Shown: positions 48,701 to 60,300 of the stretch, piece by piece
How the letters are laid out: each line of letters starts with the position of its first letter
Position numbering within the stretch: position 1 is the stretch's first letter
DNA from: Triops longicaudatus
Taxonomy: Eukaryota > Arthropoda > Branchiopoda > Notostraca > Triopsidae
Direction of reading: 5' to 3'
Length of the DNA: 64,000 bases
NCBI GenBank assembly: GCA_022885665.1
Contig: JAGQDJ010000215.1
Coordinates: forward strand, 1 to 64,000
The notes under the pieces: model-generated
Told to the model about the DNA's origin: nothing
What the model saw: the letters and a program-made list of their open reading frames with translations, nothing else
Databases searched by the model: none
Program-made: the position numbers and the translations under genes

Positions 48701-51296
48701 CCTTGTTTTCCAAGGATACGAATCTTGACATTAAAGCGAAACGGATGGATCTTAGGAAATGCATTTCAAGAATGTTTTTCCCCCTCGGGGTGGGTCTTGA
48801 GTGCTTTTGGACTGGTTTTTAATTTTTATCTCCTCTGCAAAGATCATACGTTAAGAAATAATGCTATACTATCCTTTCTTATTTTTCGTCAGAAAAATAC
48901 ATGAGCTCTAGAATTGACAGCTCTGCGCGGATTTCCGCTACACAATGCTGTCAAGCTGGGTGCAAGGGAAAGTCAGACGTGCTGTGCTGATTACAGTTAA
49001 CCATGCCACCAGCAGGCATTGTTACCCATCGCAATTCTCCAAAGTATAGAACAAGTTTCATTAGTGCTTGCCCAGATAATGGCTATTAGATGTCACGTTG
49101 GTTGACTTTTATAAGAATGATGTCGTGAAGAAGCATTCTGTTAGTACAAGAAGATAAAAAAGATGTTCTAACGATACAGCTCGTCTAATAAAAAAATAGA
49201 AATGAAAACCAAGGAAACGTCTTTTTTTTCTTTGTAAAAGAGATCTGCAAAGTCCCAACGTTATGCATCTCAGCTTTCTATTTTCGTATTACACAACAAA
49301 TTTTTGTTGTACTAAGCGCAAGCCTTCGTGTCCATTTCAATAAAATAGAGAATTTTATAAAATAAGATTATCAGGAATTTTTTAAATTTGCTGCTCTAAA
49401 TAAGACCTGAGATAATACGGGTTTTATTACCTAACTCTGAACATGATTTAGTGCTTTTCTAGCTTTCTAAAAACTCCTGCCAAGCCGTTCAATTTTGACT
49501 GAAGTTTACATTTTGGTAGATTTTTTTTTTTACAAAGTTTAAGAAGCTATAGCACAGTGTACATGGCTAGTTAGAGCACCGGCAGAAATGAAATTTTATC
49601 CTCCGTGCAACTTGTGCTGCGCGGCTGCTCCCATCAGGAATTCTGCACCTGTCGGAAAGCTCGCACGCCAAAGTTGACCAGTTTCGTTGCTGTCTTGCAA
49701 GGTTGAGCAAAACTTGGGGGAAAAGCTTGACTTATACTTTTCGAAATTTAATTCAACACATGGCGTGTAATTTGATACGAAACGGCCACCCTTTTACCCT
49801 CATGCTGGTTGTACGAATTCCGTAAACTACTAAACTACGCAACTTCAAATTCATAGAAAGAAAATTCGACTGTTATTTTAAAGAAAGAAAACACTTGCAC
49901 AAAATCACACATAAGTATATATTCGTTAAAAAACTGTAATGATTGCTTTTAATGTACTGTAAATAATATACCACCTTTTCCTTGTGTGTTCAATGTAGCG
50001 CCAGGATTGCGCGAAAAATGATGCCGTAATTAATAAGGCAACAATTAAAAGCATATTCCGTTAACCAAAAACTCATTCTGAAAAATTATGGGTACTAGCG
50101 AAAGAATCCGTGTAGCAGATTCAGTTTGTGGATTTGAAGCATTTTCTTGAAGAAAGAAAGAAATGAGTAATAATACAATTTAACAGTTTTGTGTTAGTGT
50201 TTTATGACTTTCCAGTTTTCCCAGTCTGTATCCCCAAAAACATGCAAGGCCGTGTCTTTGCTTTTAATAGTTGACCTTCATGCTTCGTTGCACGACTTGA
50301 CCTGTATGGTATTTGACCCTTCGATGTGACCTGAGCTCACAGAAACTGACCCATGTTTGAGATGTTAACGCATGACACATTTTTATCGTTCACTCTTTAT
50401 CTATCTGCTCAAGATCTCATTCTTTTGTTAAAAGAGTTAGCGATATCTAAAGATTGTCTTAACTTATAAACTACTCAAGTCATGACTGGTGTTGCTTCTT
50501 AATTTGCGGAGAATAAGAGTACTGTAATATCGTTGTTTCATACATTTAAGTCTACAAAATGCACCAAGATAATTCTGATTCAAAATTGTCATATCGTCAT
50601 TCTGTTGTTATTAAAAATGAACTAAAAAAATAGTCCATTATATCTCCAAGTTCCATTTTTCAGAAATTCGTTTCCGTAAAAATGACGAAAATTTGTTCCC
50701 TTTACTGCAATTTACGTATAATTTAATTTACGTATATTTTTTCCCTAAGTGTATGAACAATTTGTGTTGATAGTGTCATACATTACATTATAGTGGGATT
50801 TTTCGAAAAAAAAAAATATCTTGCAGTTCTTTTTTAACTATTCCCCTCGCTATTCTCCCATAAGAGCCTTAGGTGCACCGGAGGCTTAACCGTTGCTTTA
50901 TTCTATTTATTGTGTTACAGTATTATTTCCCCCCAGCCATGTCTCACTGAACTAATTACTGCTCTTCGATATTTGAGTAAAAATCGGTGATTCTCAAATC
51001 ATTCTCTCTCTGTATACCCTATCCGAGATGGTTGCTAACTAACATATCTAATTAGTTTGTTTTTAAAATCTGTTTCATTCTACAATATACTCAAGGTATC
51101 CAAACATCCGGTGAGGAAAGTACGTGCTTACAACTACATAAACCATAGTGAAACTAGTTGCTTAGGACTTTTCGAATCTAACCCATACTCTAACTACCAC
51201 AAAGGCGATTTCTGCATTATTTCTATATCAGAAACTCACAAATGATCCTTAACAAATGAATTTTCGTACGAACTTCTGGCTCTTGCAGGTAGATAG

Positions 51297-51602
51297 GCCA
51301 ATTTTTTACGGAAAAGAGACCTTAGCCCTCTCCGACGCAGTAGCGAGACCGTCGCGACGCCGGCGTCTACGGATTTAAGCGAAGAGAAGCTTAGCTCTGC
51401 AACCCCGAGCGCCAAGCTGTCAGTCTGTTACCTTCCGAAGACGTGAGAATCCTGTGTGTCTTCCTGTATCGCCAAACGAACGTTTCTTGAGTGTGTTGTG
51501 TCAACGTGTATCCACTTCCTTCCAGAACTTAACTTCGGTATTTCAAACCATTGATTCTCTCCCTTCAGCACGTTTTCCCCGTAAGTATTCCATAAGTTTT
51601 TT
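51297..51602. other. Possible coding exon, strand uncertain
   Basis: On the plus strand 51297-51442 is open between an AG and AC|GTGAGA, giving a Ser-rich peptide with RKRDLSPLRRSSETV and ending LSVCYLPK. A better acceptor at 51288 would instead give a second frame starting VDRPIFYGKE. On the minus strand 51602-51432 is also open between GGGCAG and GGAAG|GTAACA, with peptide KNLWNTYGENV and KWIHVDTTHSRNV. The two overlap, so at most one is likely to be real. The local G+C rise around 51330-51420 is unusual here. Confidence 0.25.
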
Positions 51603-53183
51603 CTGCCCAACAAAGGCCGTATAGGGTGTTGCTCAATTTACGGATTTCTGCCCCACAAATTGCAAGCCGAGCGCTTTTCCCTCCATCAAGTGTCCAGCTG
51701 TGTTGGCCTAGCTTCTACTAGCTTTTAAATTGATGTTCTGTGGCTATGTCAAGTCTTGGTCACTTCTCTTTTCCCTTTTTCTCCAGTCCAGCACCTCCTC
51801 TTGAAAAACCTTACAGCAAAGCCAAGGACTGTCTCGAACAAAGCCAGGTCCCCAGTCAGCTCTAGCTATTATAGAAACTGTCTTCTATTTTTCCTGCCAA
51901 CGCAATTCCCATTTGCCATCGGAAATATGGCCCGGGACAAAGACACAGGGGGAGGAGGGTTAGGGACACACTACAACTTTTTTTTTTCTCTCCTTCCCAT
52001 CAACATCTCAAACACGGGGCATCTTTTCTCCCACCATGTCTGAATCCGGCTTGGAAATTGGTGAGCGAAAACGAGGAGAAGATGAAAATGAGAATTGCAG
52101 AGTATTACACGCTCCAGTGTTGTGTTCGTGGTCTACTTATTTTTCTTTTCCCTCCTTCTGGGTAACCCGTGTTTTATTTCTTTAGCAGTAATCTAGCAAT
52201 CGGCATGAAACGCTCTTAGAAGCTGTCTTTACCAGCTTCCTTTCCAATTTATTTGGGTTTAGACGACCCTAAGATCCTCTTCTTTATTTCTTCCTTGCCT
52301 TAAGGGCAAATACCTGCCCTGTCAGAAATATTCTACTAGACGCCGTTCATTAATAGAAAAAGGAATTTAGTTTTGGGTCAAAGAAAAACAAACAAATGCT
52401 GGCCGAGTTTAAATAATGGTTTTTACATTTTTTGAAAAGGAAATATTCGTTTTACGTCCTTAAATCTCACAAAAGGGAGAGAAAATGCCTCGACTAGCCA
52501 TAAATTAAATTCCGTGGACAAACAGAGATAGATGGAGATGTCTAGGCAGAAGATGTTGTGTGCTATATGAAGGAAGGGAGGGGGTATATCCTTTTCCCGT
52601 AAAGTTGTTGCCCGTAGTCGCGTTTTAGAACCTTAAGCACCCGGGTTGGCCTCAGACATTTTTTATTTTATTTTGAAAGGAAAATGGAGAGGACAAAAGC
52701 GTCGTTATTGCTTTGTGTCTCAAGGTTCAAGTGAAAGCTAGCTAGGAGCTTTAGTGGAGGGTAAGTTTAACTGCAACGTTTCTGGTGAAATTGAAAGTGT
52801 AAAAGATTAGTGGAGCGGGGATTTTGACTCAGTATTGAAACCGTAATAGGATGCTGGAGGAGGAAAAATTTATACGTTTTCCTTGACGCCGGGAGGCCTT
52901 TTCTAACATTGTTATATATTACTGCTACTTCAGGGGAAGAAACTCAACAGCGATAGGCAGAAGTAAATCATCCTTGATGTGCTTTTTTATCCCCGAGTTT
53001 TGAAAATGAGAATAAAACAAAAAAGGCTTGAAGATGAAAGACATTCCAAACTTGGGCTAAGGTGTTTTAAGTGCAGAAAACCCCGAAAATGGAAAAGATG
53101 AGGGGGAAAAGTTTGATAGCGTCTTGAAAAAGGATTGGTTGATAAGAAATAAACAAACGGGTGAAAAGAAATAAGAAAGAGAC

Positions 53184-53309
53184 CTCGTTGTCTGTTAATG
53201 CATTCCGGAGAAGCTTCTTAGCTACCCTTGCTTCAAAAATGTTCCGGGGTTTCCGAGTGGAAAGTTGAGGAGGATCGATTGATTCCTCATTTACGTCGAC
53301 AACAGACAT
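53184..53309 (-). other. Possible start exon, unrecognised
   Basis: ATG 53307-53309 opens a polar, charged peptide (MSVVDVNEESIDPPQLST, then NIFEARVAKKLLRNAL) with coding-like composition. It ends at a weak donor (GAG|GTCTCT) or runs on for 38 more, more hydrophobic codons to a stop at 53067. No partner exon was established. Confidence 0.25.
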
Positions 53310-54305
53310 TTGCCATGTAAGAATTTATCATTTGGCAGAATCTTCCCTGACCCGGTAGCAATCCCTTTACTTCAAAAGAAATAACGTCTCTGTTGGAAAA
53401 GACGAACTTACGCCACATTTTTAACGTGTTTCTTTTCAGATTTTGATAATTTCTTTAATATTCGTTCGTTTAAGCTTCATTTTCTCGTTTTTTTTTCATT
53501 TTCTTTTGTCATTAGTTATATCTGTATTAAGCTTGGATTCAAGTCACTGTTTCATACAACTATATGCTGTCTTACAAGATTCGCAATTCGCAGAAATTTT
53601 AGAATTCTAGATTCTCTGGTTTTTATATTTTTTCCTTGCAGGCCATTGCTGCCTTTTTCCTATTGACACAATTAAGTGCTATTTTCTGTAGTTTCTAAAG
53701 TGTTTCGATGCTTTGATTTTTCCGGTAAAATTTTTATTAAAATTGTGTAACTTAATTCTCGTTTATTAATTATCTATTGTGTAGTGCATGTGTTTAAAGT
53801 TGAGTGATAACGTAAGGAAGCTGGGACCTATTTGACATTCAATAGAGGCGACCAGGGAGCGCTAATCGAATTTTGGAAACATGAAAGGGTCTCCGTTAGC
53901 TTTGTTCCTGTCCGAGAGTAGGGTGTTACATGCAAATGAGAACAGTCAGTGGAGGTGTGTAAAGAGGTGGGTTGGGGAGCAAATGCATACTGTACGGTGT
54001 ACATACTAAAGGTTTGTGTTGCTTGCTTTTTTTTCTCTCGACATGAAAGGAAAATAGAGACAAAAGTAAATTTAGCTAGGCTTTTTGGATGCGAGTCTCA
54101 TTACGAGTTCTTTTCTTTGAGGGAAGTTTTGGAGTTCGCCTCTCCGATCTTGTCTCCATCGCTTTGACTCGTCGCCAAATTAGCTCGGATCTTGCGACAC
54201 ACAGAGGGGCAAAGCAGAAAAAGGAAGAAATAGGGCCGACTTGCACATCCATATTTTTACGCTATTTTTAACTCAGGAAACGCCCGGTTGGACCATGTGA
54301 GCAGA

Positions 54306-57300
54306 ATGGTGACTCTACATATTTTCGTCTTGCTGTTCTGGAGCGCTTATTGCCATGCTGAGCCACTTCAAGTCTGCCGCAAGTAATTAGCCTCGGCTGT
54401 CAAAAACCTGGACGACAAAACTTGGTACACTAATACACCGTTCATGTTCGTTTGCTAGTGAGTACACTCTACTCACATCGCCCGTTGCGTTGGCGGGACA
54501 ACCATTAGTTGTTTGGATCCACCACGCCCGCAATCAGTCCGCAGAAAATAAGATGGTCCATATAAGACTTTTCCGCAGCCGAAATGAAGAAGAGGTGAAC
54601 ATCATCACAGAAAACAAAACAATCGTTCAAGGTACAGTGGTTCGTTACAATCCAACCATTCCTACTAGATAACGAAGACGAGCTGAGATTGAACATTTCC
54701 AGAATAAAATTAAAACAAAAATACAAAATTCGTTCGAATGCTATTGCAAAGGTATCCAGATCTTGGTATCCAGTGTAAAATTGTGATTGAAATGTGATTG
54801 AAACAGAACTTCTTTTGTTAACTACAAAATTATCAATAATGACTGTCTTCGCGAAAATTAATTTTAAGCCTTCCAAATGGTGGCTGAGTCTCTTCGTGAA
54901 AATTGTCAGCATTACATGCAAAGTCTATAACATATAAACCATAAAATTCAATTATTTCCAATGATTTGTGAATAAATGTTATATTTAAGGTCTGCTGTAT
55001 ATAATTAATAGTAACCAATGCGATATCGGAAGGCTACTTTCCTTATGATAAAACACCTGTTAATTCCCGTGTAACATTTAACTCACCACATATACCACTA
55101 TAACACCTGGATGATTTTCATACAAGCTCGCTCTTTTCTTTTTTTTATATATGGCAGCCTGAGCAGGGCTCACGGCTGCCATCTGTATTGAAATTTCAGG
55201 CTTACGTTACAGTGAGGTTTTACCGTACGCGGTGAGAACTTTTACCATGTTTACATGAAAATAGCACTTTCTTGTGCTACCTAGAAGCTAAACCTTACGT
55301 TTTTAACTCAGTTAAGTAGAACTTTCCGAATGTAATTGTAGTAGAAAAGGCGTAGTGTAGCCGTAGTTGAAAGTATCTGGATGAATTTCATCTTGCATTT
55401 CATAGCCGATGGCGTCGTGGAATTGCTTCTACCTGAACATTTGCCCCCGGGTCCTGCCAGTGTGCAAATGTTGGCCGAATGCGTCAATTGGCAAACTCAG
55501 TGCAACTTTAGTTCCATCTTGGATGTAGAAATTGCCCCAGCGATCCGTTCCGTGGAAATTGTACTCAACCTGGACACTTATCGTCCCGGGGATGTTGGTA
55601 ACGAGAATCTTTTACCGTACCCTTTCGGACCCCTGTACCCAACTACGCTTTCACCCTCGTGTCTTGCTTACGTAGTTTCTTGGTGGATTCTGGCGGTGGA
55701 TCACTCGCTGAAAGCTGTTGCCAAAGCTAATGCACAAGTACGGCTTTACGACCCATTCAACACTGTTATTATGGCTCGGGACGCCCTTTTGCAGCCCGGT
55801 GTGTATATTTTTATTATGGAAAACTCCTTTTTCTCTTAAACATGTCGTTATTTTCATTTTATTCCCTTTTTTCTTTTTACTTGCCACCCTCGGAAATCTT
55901 TTCGTTGAGGGGACGGAACATTAGGCTTAAAAAATATGGAGTTTCCCCTGAGCCAGTTCCCGCCACTAGGATCTTGGAAATTGGAAGTGATTGTCAATGG
56001 CTTTCGCACGTTCCGAGTCTTTAATGTCACGAAAGAAACAAGAGATGTTGAGTTCATAGGGGAGACATTGATCTTTCCATCTCATTATGTGCAAGTCGAG
56101 TTTGATACACAGCTCAAGTACTACGCATCCTTCTTACCCCTCTTTGGAACCGTACGTAAAACTTTGTTATGCAAAAGTGTTTTAAACTACTTTTTTTCTC
56201 CCCTTTCCTTTTTTTGAATCCAATGGTTTGGAAGGTTCGGGTAGTTAACACTGAAACGTGGGCGCTTTTACGGCTTCAAGTGAAAGACGACAACCGAACG
56301 GTTTACGAAACACTACTCAATGCTACACGAAGCTATGAACCATTTATAATCCCTTTGGTGGACAGCAATGCTGACTCTATTTTCCTTGAAGTAGTTTTCT
56401 TTATGCAGCTTTTATAGGCTTAGGCAAAGCAATCCCTTTATTCTGTAGGCTGCCGTGGAAGCTGTAGAGGGAGAAAAATTGGATGGAAGTTTTGTGCTCG
56501 CGTCCGTCAAGCTGTTGAGACAAGGATCTGTTGATGGCTGCCACGTCGTGGTCCACCCGACGGAGGAATTCGCTAAGGTAAGAATTTTTTTTTTACGTTT
56601 TTTTTTCTTTTTTTCTTTCATGTCGATCAATCTTGCTGTATACAAGAACAATCGATCTGTTATCTCCGTACAAATCGTAGGTGGATCAACTCCTGAATGT
56701 TACAGTTCACTCCAACTGTCCCTTCCAAGAAACCCTGTATTACACCGTAACGAGCCAAGCGGGTCACGTTGTTGCGTGGGGCTCCGAGTTGATTACCCAA
56801 ATGAATCGTAACTTCACCGAGCTGAGTTTTAGGTATACATGCATCTTTGTCTCCCTGACCAGAAAAGCTGGACTACGGAGCGTTGACGTAGTCCGTGCTT
56901 TTTCTCTCTGCACCACTGATCCTGAATTTTCGTTTACTTCGGTTTTAGTATCCCCATTTCCTGGTCCATGCGGCCATTTGCGTGGCTTACGGCTCATTTT
57001 GTGACGCGGGAAGGACAATTGGTGCAAAATGCAGTGCTTCTTAACATTATGCCCAGCGCCAAAGAAAAAGTAAAGCTTACTCGACGACTCTCCGGGGTTT
57101 ATCTTTCCGTTTCCTTGAGCTAGCGCTATTTTTCGTACTTCACAGTTACAGATGATTACTAATGAGGGAGGCAGCGCGACGAATACTAGTGCACGGATAC
57201 GAATGGCCGTGGAGCCACGGACTTACAACTGTCTGGTGGGAGTAACGGATAACAGCAATGGGCTTTGGAAACCGGACCCGCCGCTGAGAACGCTCTTAAG

Positions 57301-60300
57301 TGATGATTGCAACGGCGGAAGTTTAGATCAATTCCCCGAAGCTGTCTTCTCTAAGAATCTCTTCCTAGATGCTTTGTCCTATGCTTGGCATTTCGAGTGC
57401 TTCGAACCACGGTATGACCCATTGCACTATTCGGACCAAACTACCGCGAACGAATTAGCTCAAAAGGCAAACCCTCCGTGCAACTAAAGTAGAATCTCGT
57501 TACAGGAAAACCCTTCTATGACAAATTGTTGGCCATAATAGACAGGTTGCTAGGTGCCGAATTATGATCATTGTAAAAAAAAAAGTCGTCAGATGTAAGG
57601 TCGGATATAACCAACAAACCAGAGAGGTTCGTTGTAACGAGATTCTACTGTATATCAGGGTACACACCATCGAGAGATAAAATAACGTACTATTTGAACA
57701 AAGGATGTTTGAAGAGCTAGTATTTGGTGTTTGAATTACAAGTTAGGAGTACCTGAAGTACAAGTTTGGAGTATAACATAAACAACAGATTCAATTACAG
57801 GTCGAATAAATATATTTATAGGAAAGACGGGACAGTTTGGACGGTTTCTAGTTTTAATTTTTTTTTATTGCGTGTGCACACAGATCTATAGCATAAAAAC
57901 ACATTCTTTAGATGCAGTGTTCTTCTAGCTATTAAAAGTGTTATTGTGAGTTTAAAGAGATCGAAATTAAATCTAAACTACTGTGAAAACTAGAGACTTC
58001 CAAATGCACAAACTGTCAGGGGAGGGGCCAGTTTGGAATAGGGGTGGGACTAACATGCCCGCGTGTTTTGTAAGATATTATTATAATTGGAAAATATTCA
58101 TCGAAACATAGCAGGTATATTGCAAGTGAGTAGTAGAATCGTTGTAACGCTAAGTTAGTGTGGAACTCTGTTTTTCTTTATTTTGCCATTCGTGCACCAC
58201 ACAATTTTGCTACCCGAAACGGATCAATGCCCTAACAATTTTTTTTTATGTTTCATATTAAGAAACATTGCATTTTAATCTATGAGTATCGATCACTCTA
58301 TTCAGGAGAACGGATTCCTTGGATGTGGAAATTCAGTGGCCGAATCTGGAGCAAGATTTGGCACTTTACGGCTTGACTTTGTATCCTTTGGGCGACTTTG
58401 AGATCTCGAAGCCTTTACGAATCATCAAAAGCTTAATAACGCCGAATGTTGACATCTTTTTTCATCTTCCGTCTTCCGTCAAAGTTGGAGAGCAATTGCT
58501 AGTGGATGTCACGCTTTGGAATCGCCTGCCCGACTGTCAACAAGTAGAACATGCCAAATGAAAAGCTATTTCCGTTACCCAAATGTATTCTGTGCAGGTT
58601 CAGCTGACGTTAGCAGTAAACGGCGGCGCGCTTTTTAAGGCTAATGGCAAAAAACTGCAAACAGAAACGGCGTGCCTCGCACCCCAAGCGCCGACCATCT
58701 TACGCATCCGCATTGATACCATCAAAAGCGGTTTGCTTACCTTGACAGCCCAGTTGAAAGGCTACGAATCTAACGAATGCTGCGCCCCTACTATAAATAT
58801 CACCATGCCCAAACCCGTGTTCGAAACCACGCCTATTTCCAAATCTTTACTCATCCAAGAACCGGGCTTGCCCCACAACCAGTTGCAAACGCAATATTTC
58901 TGTCTAAACGGTAAAACGAACCGAAATAGATGTCATGGAGCCATCAACTGGAACAAAACTCTTAACGAGAGTTGACTCTTTTCAGAGAAATCATTTGAGA
59001 TCGGACCGGACGAATTCGAGTATGAAATTATTCCCGTGAGCCATCAAGTTGGGCATGTGATTATGGACGTCCAAGCAAGCGACAACGTCTTACTTGCCTT
59101 ATTCGATAATGAACCAGCCACGAGCAAACCAGCGTATCGAATTGTATTAGGCGGCGAAGCGAATACGCTGTCATGGGTAGCCCGGTGTGGGGAACAAGGT
59201 AAGAAAAAGGGGGGGGGGAGACACGGTGATTCGTAACGAGCTTACTTCGCTGTACACGACGTGCTTTATTGACAATTTTTGTGGCTTTTGCAATCATGCC
59301 AGGAGAGGAAACCATAATACAATCAGCGGCTACCCCGAGTGTACTCTCGTCAGAGCGGCTGGAAACCTTCTGGATTGCCTGGAGCTATTCGACGGTTTCG
59401 GCGAAGCGTCGCGCCAAGCGATTGCGTGAGAAACAAACGTCAGCTAGCAGAACAGGAGATCGAGATGAGATTGCCTACGTGCGCCCCTTTATCGCCATTG
59501 GCAAAGGTACTAAAGTGGGCGTAAGAACACTCGTAATGGCACCTTTGGCCAGTCGCCCACTACCGTCCACCGCTTGGTGCGTGCAAGCCATCGGAATGAC
59601 CACGGCGTGGGGCACTCCTGGCTACTTCAGGTAAGGTGCATCGAAACTTAAGGCATACTTCACTTTACGAGTATTACGAAAGAATAAAAATCCTCTAAAA
59701 AACCTACCCACAAGTGCTCGTATTACCTGCACTCCGCAATGCAAACAGTGTGTCTTCCGCCGGTTTTACCTGCAAAGTATTTTCATTTATTTGTAATACC
59801 CAGCAATGCGATGCTTGCAAAATGCGATGCGATTAGTAAACTCTTCTTACAAAAGAAAACTTATATAACGATCTGTCGGCTACTGAGGACGAGATCTACA
59901 AACACTGGTCATGTTGGTGTGAAAAAAAAAAAACTTTCGGATCTGACTAATTCTGTATACCGAGAGCCGGGACAACGAAGTATTGTGTATCATAAACAGG
60001 AAAGCTTATCAAATGGAAACTCTACAATAACAAGGTAATTTTGCAGCTTTTCGACGTGGCTGCAGTGGACGTTAGGCTAACCAGACTAAAACTGATCATG
60101 CGAGCCGTGAGACCAAGTCGTTCCATTCCATTTGGCAATTGACATTGATGGCCGCTTGGGAATAAAATGATTGGAAGTTCGAGGGCTTAGCTTTGGTACG
60201 AGTTACCATGAAAAGAATGGTAGGCAAACACACAAAGCGCAGCATGAAACAGTACTTATCGTCAAGACGCTTTCGGATAAATTGGGTATTCCACTTGCAG

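Larger units (their letters stand above)
45723..54305. other. Gene-poor region with scattered exon-like blocks
   Basis: Mostly AT-rich sequence without a recognisable gene. Blocks worth noting on the plus strand: 46690-46830 (ending FGKEK before GTAATT); 47220-47390 (RMGESVRDFCLKD, ending in a stop); 48319-48435 (NNKFRPLGPQALG, then a GTAACT donor); and 52036-52060 (a good Kozak start MSESGLEI before GTGAGC). None could be chained convincingly and no family was recognised. The promoter of the CPAMD8-like gene should lie at the right end. I saw no tRNA, rRNA or CRISPR-like structure. Confidence 0.35.

Noticed and set aside
59186..59197. Residues Cys-Gly-Glu-Gln at the end of exon 13 of the CPAMD8-like gene, resembling a thioester motif.
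   Set aside because: They lie in the middle of the Methyltransf_FA-like domain, before the thioester-domain barrel. They are preceded by VAR rather than Gly, and the following exon continues that domain. I read this as coincidence.
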